Of a stretch of 11,298 nucleotides of DNA, positions 1 to 6,682 are shown piece by piece. The translations under genes were made by a program, and so were the position numbers. The notes under the pieces are model-generated. The model was not told where the DNA came from. It worked only from the letters and a program-made list of their open reading frames with translations, and ran no database searches. Location of the stretch: assembly GCA_021802085.1 (NCBI GenBank), contig JAKAAZ010000106.1:1-11298 (forward strand). The letters are read 5' to 3'. Within the stretch, counting starts at the first letter, position 1. Every line of letters starts with the position of its first letter. This stretch comes from Acidobacteriota bacterium. GTDB taxonomy: Bacteria; Acidobacteriota; Terriglobia; Terriglobales; Acidobacteriaceae.

Positions 1-652
1 GTCCGGAGATCATCAGGATCTGCTTGAACATCTGCGGGGACTGCGGCAACGCATAGAATTCGCCCGGATGCACGCGGCTGGGCACCAGATAATCGCGCGC
101 GCCTTCAGGAGTCGACCGCGTCATAAATGGCGTTTCAATCTCCAGAAATCCTTCGCCCGAAAGATACTGCCGAATCGCCAGCGCAACCTTGTGCCGCAGG
201 ATCATGTTTTCCTGCATGGCCGGCCGGCGCAGATCGACATAGCGATATTTCAAGCGCAGCTCTTCGTTGCCAATCGCCTCTTCCGCCGGAGAAAACGGCG
301 GCGTCTTCGCATCGTTCAAGATGCGCAACTCATCCACGTCGATTTCAATTTCGCCCGTCGGCATATTCGGATTAATGGACGCCGCATCGCGTCGCCGCAC
401 CTTCCCTTGCACCGCAACCACATATTCCGGCCGCACAGCCTCCGCCTTCGCATGCGCCCCCGGACACAGTTCCTTGTCCAGCACAATCTGCACAATCCCG
501 GCACGGTCCCGCAGATCGAGAAAAATTAAATTTCCATGATCGCGGCGGCGATTCACCCACCCCATCACGACAACCTGCTGACCGGCCGCAGATAGCCGCA
601 GCTCTCCGCACATATGTGTTCGCTGCAAATTTCCTAGAAGATCCAGTGCCAT
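1..652 (-). CDS. aspS: Aspartyl-tRNA synthetase, N-terminal part (runs off the window)
   Basis: Charges tRNA-Asp with aspartate in the cytoplasm (class II aminoacyl-tRNA synthetase). Only the first 217 codons are in the window, and the reading frame is still open at position 1. The N-terminal OB-fold anticodon-binding domain is recognisable: RTHMCGELRLS near residues 11-21, then GWVNRRRDHGNLIFLDLRD near 32-50. It is followed by LRLKYRYVDLRRP and by the class II motif 1 region FLEIETPFMTRSTPEGARDY. Motifs 2 and 3 and the bacterial GAD insertion would lie outside. The ATG at 652 is chosen because AGGA stands 6 bases upstream and the protein then starts as bacterial AspRS usually does. It is the third gene of a minus-strand operon after hisS and a small secreted protein, with a 52-base gap to the latter. 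Identification is secure; completeness cannot be judged. Confidence 0.97.
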   Translation of the reverse strand, partial: MALDLLGNLQRTHMCGELRLSAAGQQVVVMGWVNRRRDHGNLIFLDLRDRAGIVQIVLDKELCPGAHAKAEAVRPEYVVAVQGKVRRRDAASINPNMPTGEIEIDVDELRILNDAKTPPFSPAEEAIGNEELRLKYRYVDLRRPAMQENMILRHKVALAIRQYLSGEGFLEIETPFMTRSTPEGARDYLVPSRVHPGEFYALPQSPQMFKQILMISG

Positions 653-704
653 CGTTTCCTTATTGCTCTTTAGAATTTTTATTGTCCCGCGCCGGAACTG
701 CGCA

Positions 705-1250
705 TTATTGGATCCCCGCCGATAATAGGAGTTCCTGTATGGTGGTAGATTCTGTTCCCTTATACTCGCCCGCAAAGAACTGCGAGGTCTCTACCACGAG
801 CTTTTTCGCCCCACAGGACAGCGTGATCGTCCGGTATTCCACTACGGTCGTCCGTGTGTTGTTGGTGTAAACGGAGCACGTGTCTTCAACCCCTTTTCCG
901 AGCTGCTCCAGAGCCCCATGAAGGGTTTGCACAAATGTGAAGGCGTCTTCCCCACCGGTTGCCCAGTCCTTCGAAACCAAAGCCAGTTTGCCATTTGAAA
1001 AGGACACCTGTCCGTAGTCCTCGGTATCCGCGCCCTTTGATTTAACTGACCAATCATCGCCTGTGCCGAACTTGCGTAAAAGGCAGCAGTTTCCTAAATA
1101 AGCGAATACTTGATCCCGACTTTGACCCAGCTGCAATTGCACTCCATCTAACGAGATAGCATTCGCAGGTTCGGGCACAACTTGCCCTGCGGCAGAGGAC
1201 GTCGAAAGGACGAGCGCGAATGCGAAGAGTACTAAAACTCTAGCTTTCAT
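705..1250 (-). CDS. Small secreted protein of unknown function between hisS and aspS
   Basis: A 181-residue protein I do not recognise as a named family. Residues 1-22 form a clear Sec signal peptide (MKAR, then a hydrophobic stretch ending SSAAG-Q), so the mature protein should be periplasmic or exported. Near residues 36-53 the segment VQLQLGQSRDQVFAYLG resembles the 'GqsrdqVxxxLG' turn of SmpA/BamE-like small domains. That similarity is weak and no function should be drawn from it. Four cysteines (C55, C56, C125, C146) could form disulfides. The gene is translationally coupled to hisS: the ATG overlaps the hisS stop as ATGA, and AAGGAG lies 8 bases upstream of the ATG, inside the hisS end. 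G+C is near 47-50% in sampled lines, against about 60% in the hisS core, which hints at a later arrival in the operon. The gene is real by signal peptide, ribosome-binding site and coupling. Confidence 0.85.
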   Translation of the reverse strand: MKARVLVLFAFALVLSTSSAAGQVVPEPANAISLDGVQLQLGQSRDQVFAYLGNCCLLRKFGTGDDWSVKSKGADTEDYGQVSFSNGKLALVSKDWATGGEDAFTFVQTLHGALEQLGKGVEDTCSVYTNNTRTTVVEYRTITLSCGAKKLVVETSQFFAGEYKGTESTTIQELLLSAGIQ

Positions 1251-2824
1251 ACCGGCATCTCCTTTGCCCTAATCAACGACAGGAGCTGTTTGCCAAGAAC
1301 TTCCCGCCTCTTGTCATCAGGGAGTCCAATTTCCTCTGTTTTGAATGAAATGTAATCCTTAGTCTCTCGTGGCTTCCCGAAAGTAACGCGCCATTGATAT
1401 TCGTATTGCCCATTACCGGGGCTGGGGGCGTTCTCGACGGCGCAATCGGCTTGTGCCAGGAGAGCCACCAGCCGAAGCCACTGCGTGAACATGTTGACTT
1501 TGTTCTCAATTGATTCCTGAATCGAGCGCACTTCAAATTGGCTTCTCAGGCCGATGTAAGGAAACTTCCTCTGCGTGCCCGTCAGGAAGCTCTTGATTGT
1601 CAGAATACCGGATTTCAACTCGTCTTCGCCGAGGACGACGATCTGCCATGCAAGCTTGTTCGCGATTTCAAACGACTTCTTAAGACGGAACGCACCGTCG
1701 CCGAGCTCGACCCGCAGGCCGGACTTTCGAAGTTCTCGCACTAGAGCCAAGGCTGCGGCATTTTGCGCCTCGCCGAGGGGCGCAACATACACGTCACTCG
1801 GAGTAGTCACGTAAACCGTCTCGAGGAGAGTCTCTTCTTGCGCCCGCAAGGTCAACACCAGCCGGTCTTCACCAATTGCAAACCCAATTCCCGGCGCCTT
1901 CGGACCTCCGATGGCTTCGCTCAGGCCGTCATAACGTCCGCCACCGAGCAAGGCATTCTGCGCGCCTAAACCGCCGTGGGTAAACTCAAACGTCGTGCGC
2001 GTGTAGTAATCGAGCCCGCGCACCAGCCTCGGATTCACCGTGTACTGCACGTCACAAGCATCCAGCGCCGCCAGCACCGCAGCAAAATGCGCCCGCGAAT
2101 CCTCATCCAGGAAATCCGCAATCTTCGGCAGCGCGTTAATCTTGTCCTGGTCTTCCGGCACTTTACAGTCCAGCACTCGAAGCGGATTGGTCACCGCCCG
2201 CCGCTGGCAATCCACGCACAACGTCGGCGCAACCTCCGTCAGCGCCTCCCGCAGCGCCTCCACATACCGGGGCCGATCCTGCGCCGACCCAACCGAGTTC
2301 AACTCCAGCGTCCAGCCCGTAACTCCCAGTTCATCCAGAAACGTCGCCAGCATCTCCAGCACTTCCGCATCGCGCAGCGGAGATTCACTGCCCGCGCTCA
2401 CCGGCCCAATCACCTCGGCCCCAATCTGAAAAAACTGCCGATACCGCCCCTTCTGCGGTCTCTCCCGACGAAATTGCGGCCCAATGTAATACAGCTTCTG
2501 CAGCAAGCCAGTATCGCCCAGCTTATGTTCGATGTACGCGCGCACCACCCCAGCCGTATTCTCCGGCCGCAGCGTCAGCATCTGCGCTTTTTCCGACTGC
2601 GCCCGCGCGCGATCTTCCCACGTGTACATTTCCTTCGAAACAATGTCCGTCTCTTCCCCAACCCCGCGGGCAAACAACTGCGTGTCCTCAAAAATCGGCG
2701 TGCGAATTTCACCGAACGCATAGCGCTCGAACACGCGCCGCGCCGTCGCCTCCACTCGATTCCACAGCTCTGTTTCCGGCGGCAGCAAATCACGCGTGCC
2801 GCGTATAGCCTTGATCTGGCTCAT
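1247..2824 (-). CDS. hisS: Histidyl-tRNA synthetase with an extra C-terminal domain
   Basis: Charges tRNA-His with histidine (class II synthetase, cytoplasmic). All signatures are visible: N-terminal IRGTRDLLPPE (residues 7-17), the motif 1 region around 40-51, motif 2 FRRERPQKGRYRQFFQ (118-133), the histidine-specific loop LVRGLDYYTRTTFEF (267-281), LLGGGRYDGL (292-301) and motif 3 GIGFAIGEDRL (312-322). The C-terminal anticodon-binding domain spans about 340-420. The protein has 525 residues where bacterial HisRS usually has about 420-450. After the expected end near residue 420, about 100 residues follow (YIGLRSQFEV to the end) that I do not recognise as part of HisRS. The DNA for that tail is poorer in G+C. 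The ATG at 2824 gives the canonical N-terminus; no strong Shine-Dalgarno sequence precedes it. It is the first gene of the hisS / secreted protein / aspS operon, so its promoter should lie in 2825-3032. Confidence 0.97.
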   Translation of the reverse strand: MSQIKAIRGTRDLLPPETELWNRVEATARRVFERYAFGEIRTPIFEDTQLFARGVGEETDIVSKEMYTWEDRARAQSEKAQMLTLRPENTAGVVRAYIEHKLGDTGLLQKLYYIGPQFRRERPQKGRYRQFFQIGAEVIGPVSAGSESPLRDAEVLEMLATFLDELGVTGWTLELNSVGSAQDRPRYVEALREALTEVAPTLCVDCQRRAVTNPLRVLDCKVPEDQDKINALPKIADFLDEDSRAHFAAVLAALDACDVQYTVNPRLVRGLDYYTRTTFEFTHGGLGAQNALLGGGRYDGLSEAIGGPKAPGIGFAIGEDRLVLTLRAQEETLLETVYVTTPSDVYVAPLGEAQNAAALALVRELRKSGLRVELGDGAFRLKKSFEIANKLAWQIVVLGEDELKSGILTIKSFLTGTQRKFPYIGLRSQFEVRSIQESIENKVNMFTQWLRLVALLAQADCAVENAPSPGNGQYEYQWRVTFGKPRETKDYISFKTEEIGLPDDKRREVLGKQLLSLIRAKEMPV

Positions 2825-3032
2825 AGTCGCTACTATGTACGATAAATGGTCTGTTGCCGAAAGTGGGTACCGTCGGCCAGGAAATGTCTCCCGCCGGGGG
2901 AACCGGCGAGTCTGGGTACGCCTCGTTCAAAATCGAAATCGGGATCCAGCGTGATCGGTCCCGGTTTCGATAAGCCACTTTGGGGGGGGTGACAACTCAG
3001 CGCCAATGCGTATCGTGCGAGGTGTCTTTCCC
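2825..3032. other. Intergenic spacer upstream of hisS
   Basis: This 208-base stretch separates hisS (start at 2824) from the stop of the phosphotransacetylase-like gene, both on the minus strand. It must hold the hisS promoter, but I see no convincing -35/-10 pair. It contains a small GC-rich hairpin (2892-2908) and a run of eight G at 2982-2989. No coding potential resembling a known protein is visible on either strand. Confidence 0.6.
2892..2908 (-). terminator. Weak terminator-like hairpin after the phosphotransacetylase-like gene
   Basis: CGCCGG (2892-2897) and CCGGCG (2903-2908) form a perfect 6-bp stem around a 5-base loop, 125 bases downstream of the minus-strand stop at 3033. No run of T follows in the minus direction, only a mixed GGAGACATTTCC. 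It may therefore be a leader structure of the hisS transcript rather than a terminator. Confidence 0.3.
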
Positions 3033-3959
3033 TCACGCGCATGCATGCATCAGCAAAGCGACAGCCGCGGACGTCATGCGCGTCTTGGCCGAATCCGCGC
3101 GGCTGGTAAGAATGATGGGGACGGAAGCCCCCGTGACAATCCCTGCCAAACTGGCGCCGCCGAGATACTCCAACTGCTTCGCCAGCATATTGCCCGACTC
3201 AAGATCGGGAACGATCAGGATGTCCGCCTGTCCCGCGACGGAGGAAACCAGGTGTTTGATTTTCATCGCCTCCGGACTCACAGCGGTATCGAAGGCCAGC
3301 GGACCATCCAGGATTCCGCCGGTGATCTGTCCCCGGTCCGCCATTTTGCACAGCGCCGCCGCATGGATCGTGGAAATGATGCTCGACTGGACCGTTTCCA
3401 CCGCCGACAGAATCGCCACCTTGGGCACCGGCACGCCCAGCACATGGGCAAGATCGATCGCGTTCTGCACGATGTCCACTTTGTCGTCCAGGGTCGGCAG
3501 AATATTGATCGCCGCATCGGTGATCAACAGGATGCGATCATAGGCCGGCGTTTCCATCACAAACGAATGGCTGATCCGGCGCAGGGTGCGCAGCCCGGTT
3601 TCCTTGGCCAGCACCGGACGCATGAAAGCATCGGTGTGCAGGCTTCCCTTCATCAAGGCATCCGCCTGCCCGGAGCGGCACAGTTCCACCGAGATCTTTG
3701 CCGCTTGAATTTCGTCCGCCGTATCGACCATCTCGCACCGGTCGATATTGAATCCCTCTGTATGGGCAAGGTGTTGGATTTTGTCCTTCGGCCCGACCAG
3801 AATTGGCCGGATGACATCGCAGACTGCGGACTCCAGCGCGCCGGCCAGCGCGACCTTTGTCAACGGATAGCAGACAGCGACAGGAATCGCCGGAAGCTTC
3901 CGGGCGCGTTCCAGAAGCACGTCAAAGCGGCTGACAGCGGTGCCGGTTTCTACGGACAT
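3033..3959 (-). CDS. Phosphate acetyl/butyryltransferase family enzyme
   Basis: Member of the Pta/Ptb family, cytoplasmic. The family transfers an acyl group between coenzyme A and phosphate, giving acyl phosphate for ATP synthesis or acyl-CoA in reverse. From the ATG at 3959 the protein has 308 residues, the usual size of the single-domain transferases; it has no N-terminal regulatory domain of long Pta. Family blocks seen: GALESAVCDVIRPILVGPKDKI-type N-terminal motif, ADALMKGSLHTDAFMRPVL, ITDAAINILPTLDDKVDIVQ, and the C-terminal DILIVPDLESGNMLAKQL with VTGASVPIILTSRADSAKTR. An in-frame GTG at 4115 would add 52 residues (MTTVTEERLQ...). I reject it because family homology starts just after 3959 and because a palindromic regulatory-type site covers 4102-4115. 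Whether the substrate is acetyl- or butyryl-CoA cannot be told. No acetate or butyrate kinase gene is next to it. It is divergent from usp1. Confidence 0.9.
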   Translation of the reverse strand: MSVETGTAVSRFDVLLERARKLPAIPVAVCYPLTKVALAGALESAVCDVIRPILVGPKDKIQHLAHTEGFNIDRCEMVDTADEIQAAKISVELCRSGQADALMKGSLHTDAFMRPVLAKETGLRTLRRISHSFVMETPAYDRILLITDAAINILPTLDDKVDIVQNAIDLAHVLGVPVPKVAILSAVETVQSSIISTIHAAALCKMADRGQITGGILDGPLAFDTAVSPEAMKIKHLVSSVAGQADILIVPDLESGNMLAKQLEYLGGASLAGIVTGASVPIILTSRADSAKTRMTSAAVALLMHACA

Positions 3960-4101
3960 GGGGTCTTCTTTCGCACTTTCCAAGTTCGATTTCACGACGT
4001 TTCGTATGCCTGCCTCGCAGGGTATGGGCAGCGTGCCTGCCCCAGCGCCCGCCTTGACGTCACTGCACTCTTCAGAATACGTTCGTTGGAGTCGCTCTTC
4101 C

Positions 4102-4115
4102 GTGACGGTGGTCAC
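4102..4115. promoter_or_regulatory. Candidate CRP/FNR-like operator for the transacetylase-like gene
   Basis: GTGACGGTGGTCAC is a perfect 5-bp inverted repeat around GGTG, so it has the GTGA-N6-TCAC core of CRP-type sites. Its outer bases are less like the other three sites of this window. It covers the alternative GTG start at 4115, which argues that this codon is not used. The centre is 149 bases upstream of the chosen ATG at 3959. Functional assignment is inference. Confidence 0.4.
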
Positions 4116-4191
4116 CTCGATCGTTTTTTCCTGAGTATGCCGCCCAAACCGAGAGCTACCCCTCCGCTCCCTGGATCGCCCTCAACAAATG

Positions 4192-4207
4192 GGTGATAGC
4201 CATCACA
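4192..4207. promoter_or_regulatory. CRP/FNR-type operator upstream of usp1
   Basis: GGTGATAGCCATCACA reads GGTGA-N6-TCACA, one base from the CRP consensus TGTGA-N6-TCACA. Its reverse complement, TGTGATGGCTATCACC, is almost the same as the sites at 5263 and 9672. The centre (4199.5) is about 63 bases upstream of the transcription start predicted from TATGAT at 4251-4256, close to the -61.5 spacing of class I activation. It could also serve the divergent gene. Confidence 0.7.
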
Positions 4208-4250
4208 TCCCCGTGTACGGCCTGTCACTGGATTCCGCGCACTCCACTCC

Positions 4251-4256
4251 TATGAT
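4251..4256 (+). promoter_or_regulatory. Candidate -10 box of usp1
   Basis: TATGAT matches the sigma-70 -10 consensus in five of six positions and lies just before the usp1 ribosome-binding site (GAGAGGA, 4264-4270). The hexamer 17 bases upstream (CTGGAT) is a poor -35, which fits a promoter that needs the activator bound at 4192-4207. The implied 5' leader is very short, about 17 bases. Confidence 0.45.
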
Positions 4257-4279
4257 GGCGCTTGAGAGGAATCAAATGT

Positions 4280-5176
4280 ATGAACATCGACTCGGCGCTC
4301 ACCCAAGGACCCATCCTCGTTGGAACAGATTTCTCCCTGCTGTCGAGATCCATTTTAGAGTACGCCACCCAGCTCGCCATGCAGGAGTCGAGATCGCTCC
4401 ACTTCATTTATGTCATGCCCATCATCCCGGAAGACTCTCCGGACCTGCTGCGCATCCAGGAACTGGAACTCGAGCAGCAAGTCCATACCGCCGAACAAAC
4501 CCTGAAAGGCACGGGCCTTAAGGTCGACGGGACTCTCATTCTGGGTACGCCTGCCCACGAGATCGTCAAGCTGGCGGACGAGTTGAAGGCTTCCTGCATT
4601 GTCGTCGGCACGCATGAACTCACCGGACTGGAGCGCCTGCTCCTCGGTTCCGTCGCCGAGGCTGTGATCCGCAGGTCGGATCACCCGGTCATCGTCGTCG
4701 GCCCGCATGCCGCGGCCATGGCGAAAAAAACGATTCCCTGGAAACATCTGATGCTGGCATGTGACACCGCCGAGGGAGTGACCCAGGCTGCCCGCCTGGC
4801 CGGTAAGATTGCCAGCCGCCACCAGGCGCGCCTGACGCTTTTCACAGTAAGAGAAGAAGGGATTGCCAGCCCCTCGGAAAGCCAGTTTGACGCGCTCGAA
4901 AAAATGATGGGCCGCGACGCCTGGCTGACAGTCAAACCGCAATGTCTGATTCGCGAGGGAGACCCCGCCCAGGAAATCATCCGCATGGCTGAGGATACTC
5001 AGGCGGACCTGCTGGTGATGAGCGCGCATTGCGGCGGCGGCATGTTCACGCATCTGCGGACCGGAATTATCGCCAACGTCTTGCGCTTGTCTCGTTGCCC
5101 TGCCATGATCCTGCGCAACATCCACCCTGCGCATCCGTTGCTGGCGGCGCACCTTGCAACCCATCAGTGTGTGTAG
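4280..5176 (+). CDS. Universal stress protein, two tandem UspA domains (usp1)
   Basis: A cytoplasmic universal stress protein of 298 residues. Such proteins bind nucleotides or act as stress and hypoxia effectors; their exact roles vary. Domain 1 (about 10-140) starts with PILVGTDFS and ends in GTHELTGLERLLLGSVAEAV and HPVIVVGP. In the ATP-binding pattern G-x2-G-x9-G-S/T the second glycine is replaced by glutamate (E113). Domain 2 (about 153-279) starts at HLMLACD and ends ADLLVMSAHCGGG...CPAMILRN, with a degenerate loop, so ATP binding there is doubtful. The ATG at 4280 is chosen because GAGAGGA lies 9 bases upstream; a TTG at 4262 would place the start inside that Shine-Dalgarno region. An operator and a -10 box precede it. 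It is followed by a second Usp gene on the same strand after 173 bases, with its own operator. Confidence 0.93.
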   Translation: MNIDSALTQGPILVGTDFSLLSRSILEYATQLAMQESRSLHFIYVMPIIPEDSPDLLRIQELELEQQVHTAEQTLKGTGLKVDGTLILGTPAHEIVKLADELKASCIVVGTHELTGLERLLLGSVAEAVIRRSDHPVIVVGPHAAAMAKKTIPWKHLMLACDTAEGVTQAARLAGKIASRHQARLTLFTVREEGIASPSESQFDALEKMMGRDAWLTVKPQCLIREGDPAQEIIRMAEDTQADLLVMSAHCGGGMFTHLRTGIIANVLRLSRCPAMILRNIHPAHPLLAAHLATHQCV

Positions 5177-5349
5177 CGCTGTAATGCGTTGCCACGGCGC
5201 TCCCGGCAAGCGAATCGTCCCATAGGTACCATGTAGAAGAACACATCCTCAATCGCCGTTGCTGTGATGGAAATCACAGACATGCGTGCTAGTTGGCACA
5301 TCCAGATGCATCCGCCGCGTTGACAATGAATCGATGTTCAGGAGTTCCT
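5177..5349 (+). promoter_or_regulatory. usp1-usp2 intergenic region with own promoter signals
   Basis: This 173-base gap carries a perfect CRP-type palindrome (5263-5278), a -35-like TTGGCA (5293-5298) and a possible -10 GACAAT (5322-5327) about 60 bases after the palindrome. The -35/-10 spacing is not standard, so the promoter elements are tentative. The region suggests that usp2 is transcribed from its own regulated promoter rather than only by read-through from usp1. Confidence 0.5.
5263..5278. promoter_or_regulatory. Perfect CRP-consensus operator upstream of usp2
   Basis: TGTGATGGAAATCACA is an exact TGTGA-N6-TCACA palindrome, and TGTGAT/ATCACA are complementary over six bases per arm. 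The centre is about 80 bases before the usp2 ATG. It has the same distinctive GG after TGTGAT as the reverse complements of the sites at 4192 and 9672. This is the best of the four sites in the window. Confidence 0.75.
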
Positions 5350-6300
5350 ATGTCGAGTAAACAGATCCGGGAATGGGCCCACCCGCGCCACGTTCTTCTG
5401 GCCACGGACCTCGCGGACTTAGGGTTTACTCTTCCCATTGCCAAGCAGCAGGCGCTTGCCTACAAGGCCGAACTGCAAATCGTACACGTCTTGCCCGATC
5501 CGAATGCCTCTCTCATCGATCCAGTCCTGATGGTCTCTTGCGACGCCGATGGCATGAAGATGTCGGCGGAAACTACCCTAGAGAAGGCGGTCGCGGAAAC
5601 CAGGGCCGCTGGGATCGACAGCTCGTTCCACTTGGTTGCCGGCGACACGGTCACGGAAATTCTCCACATCGCCGGCAAATGGAAGGCGGACCGCCTGATC
5701 GCGGGCTCCCATGGGAAATTGAAATTCCATCACCACATTCTTGGCTCGATCGCCGAGGCCCTCTTCCATCGCATCGATATCCCTGTGCTCGCGGTGGGAC
5801 CGAAAGCGGTTCCACGCGACATCACCGTCGAGCAACATACGCGCATCGTGTTTGCCGCTTCCCTGAACCGCAGTTCCCAAAGAATTGCGGAGTTTGCCCT
5901 CAGCGTCGCCGAAATGCACGGCGCCGATCTCACCCTGCTCCACGTGCTGCAAAATGTTGTGCCCGAACACCCCACCACCGCTGCAGCCCGCGCATATGCC
6001 TGGAAGATGCTGGACGATTTGCTGGCGGTACGGCCGACACGCAAATGCAAGACGCTGTGCGATGTCGCCTACGGCCAACCTGCGGAATCGATCCTTGCCT
6101 ATGCCAAGCATCACCAGGCGGACATGATTCTCCTGGGCGCTTCGGCCCATTCCTCATTCAATCCAAAATTTATCCCCGGAAACGCATATCGCGTTCTTTG
6201 CGAAGCCCACTGCCCTGTTCTCGTTCTGAAGGAAGAGTCCCCCTGGCAAAGCGCTCCCAGGCATTCCGCGCAACTGCGCGATGCCGTACCGCGGAACTGA
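5350..6300 (+). CDS. Universal stress protein, two tandem UspA domains (usp2)
   Basis: A second tandem-domain universal stress protein, 316 residues. Domain 1 (about 11-150) begins HPRHVLLATDLAD and carries an intact nucleotide-binding motif at 119-133: GSHG, nine residues, then GS, matching G-x2-G-x9-G-S. It ends IPVLAVGP. Domain 2 (about 163-293) begins HTRIVFAASLN and ends CPVLVLKEE. Its loop (GASAHSSFNPKFIPGN) keeps only part of the motif, so probably just domain 1 binds ATP. Its middle insertion (LIDPVLMVSCDADG) differs from usp1, and the two are divergent paralogs rather than a recent copy. The ATG at 5350 is chosen because AGGAG (5340-5344) lies 5 bases upstream; an upstream ATG at 5293 lacks such a site and would add 19 residues absent from the family. 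A hairpin follows the stop. Confidence 0.93.
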   Translation: MSSKQIREWAHPRHVLLATDLADLGFTLPIAKQQALAYKAELQIVHVLPDPNASLIDPVLMVSCDADGMKMSAETTLEKAVAETRAAGIDSSFHLVAGDTVTEILHIAGKWKADRLIAGSHGKLKFHHHILGSIAEALFHRIDIPVLAVGPKAVPRDITVEQHTRIVFAASLNRSSQRIAEFALSVAEMHGADLTLLHVLQNVVPEHPTTAAARAYAWKMLDDLLAVRPTRKCKTLCDVAYGQPAESILAYAKHHQADMILLGASAHSSFNPKFIPGNAYRVLCEAHCPVLVLKEESPWQSAPRHSAQLRDAVPRN

Positions 6301-6312
6301 CCGTACCCTCCA

Positions 6313-6338
6313 GGTTCGCCCCCCGCCCCCGGCGAACC
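6313..6338. terminator. Hairpin, candidate bidirectional terminator
   Basis: GGTTCGCC (6313-6320) and GGCGAACC (6331-6338) form a perfect 8-bp stem around a C-rich 10-base loop, starting 12 bases after the usp2 stop. There is no T run on either side, so it is not a textbook intrinsic terminator. Its place between convergent genes supports a role in ending or stabilising the usp2 transcript. Confidence 0.5.
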
Positions 6339-6374
6339 CAGGTGTACCTGTGTCGTAGTTCCGTATTGAACGGA

Positions 6375-6419
6375 GTCATTCTGGACGGAGATCTCCCACG
6401 CGACCGGAGCGAAGAATCC
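6375..6419. repeat. Interspersed repeat, longer divergent copy
   Basis: It starts GTCATTCTGGA and ends GGAGCGAAGAATCC, the same ends as the unit at 6452-6477, but with extra bases in the middle. GTCATTCT...GAAGAATCC has imperfect inverted ends (ATTCT / AGAAT), so it can fold as a short hairpin. I know such units as scattered intergenic elements in acidobacterial and other genomes; that statement is from memory. Confidence 0.55.
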
Positions 6420-6451
6420 GGATCTACAAAACTGGTTTCAAAATGGAAAGA

Positions 6452-6477
6452 GTCATTCTGAGCGCAGCGAAGAATCC
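6452..6477. repeat. Interspersed repeat, canonical short copy
   Basis: GTCATTCTG (6452-6460) is followed directly by AGCGCAGCGAAGAATCC (6461-6477). The ends ATTCT and AGAAT are complementary. It is 32 bases from the longer version at 6375-6419, so the two may be a tandem pair of a miniature intergenic element. Confidence 0.65.
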
Positions 6478-6682
6478 AGAGGGTAATTGCAGTGTTGACG
6501 CTGCGCGCATCATCGCGATTTTCGCAACGAAATGACCATACAGACTGTAAACCGGCTATCGACGATATCGGCCTAAGTCCGTTCTGCGACGCACCTCTCC
6601 ACCCGTGCAGTCTGCCCAGAACCTAGCCGAAGCGATCGGAACGACCAACCTTATTTCCAAAGGAGGAACGCCCGCGCCCGGG

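Larger units (their letters stand above)
3960..4279. promoter_or_regulatory. Divergent regulatory region between the transacetylase-like gene and usp1
   Basis: About 320 bases without a supported gene between two divergent starts. It holds two dyads with the GTGA-N6-TCAC core (4102-4115 and 4192-4207) and a good -10-like hexamer for usp1 (TATGAT, 4251-4256). On the minus strand the hexamer TATTCT (AGAATA on plus, 4074-4079) would set a start near 4067, placing the centre of the 4102-4115 dyad 41.5 bases upstream. That spacing is usual for class II activation by CRP/FNR proteins. Confidence 0.6.
6301..6682. other. Convergent intergenic spacer with hairpin and repeats, no gene
   Basis: About 380 bases between the stops of usp2 (plus) and the hexaheme cytochrome (minus). 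It contains a GC-rich hairpin (6313-6338) and two versions of a short interspersed repeat (6375-6419 and 6452-6477). The rest shows no credible coding frame, tRNA or promoter. Confidence 0.7.

Noticed and set aside
1976..2845. Long open frame on the plus strand opposite hisS
   Set aside because: Arg/His/Pro-rich antisense translation of the well-identified hisS gene; no family resemblance or ribosome-binding site.
2888..2910. Similarity of CTCGCCGGTT-type hairpin here to sequence near 8225-8241
   Set aside because: The second copy is coding sequence and the shared stretch is only about ten bases, so chance is likely.
3038..3050. ATGCATGCAT palindrome at the end of the transacetylase-like gene
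   Set aside because: Falls within coding sequence (C-terminal Met-His-Ala-Cys-Ala) and has no associated structure.
4054..4065. TGACGTCA 8-bp palindrome in the divergent regulatory region
   Set aside because: Too short to be significant alone in a region with clearer dyads, and no known bacterial regulator with this site fits.
3006..4196. Long plus-strand open frame (396 codons) opposite the transacetylase-like gene
   Set aside because: The minus strand carries an unmistakable Pta/Ptb family protein; the plus translation is low-quality antisense sequence.
4355..5209. Minus-strand open frame opposite usp1
   Set aside because: Antisense of a clear two-domain Usp gene with a good ribosome-binding site; no independent evidence.
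5373..6461. Plus-strand open frame of 362 codons overlapping usp2 in another frame
   Set aside because: Arg/Pro-rich translation with no motif, in the same strand region as a well-supported Usp gene.
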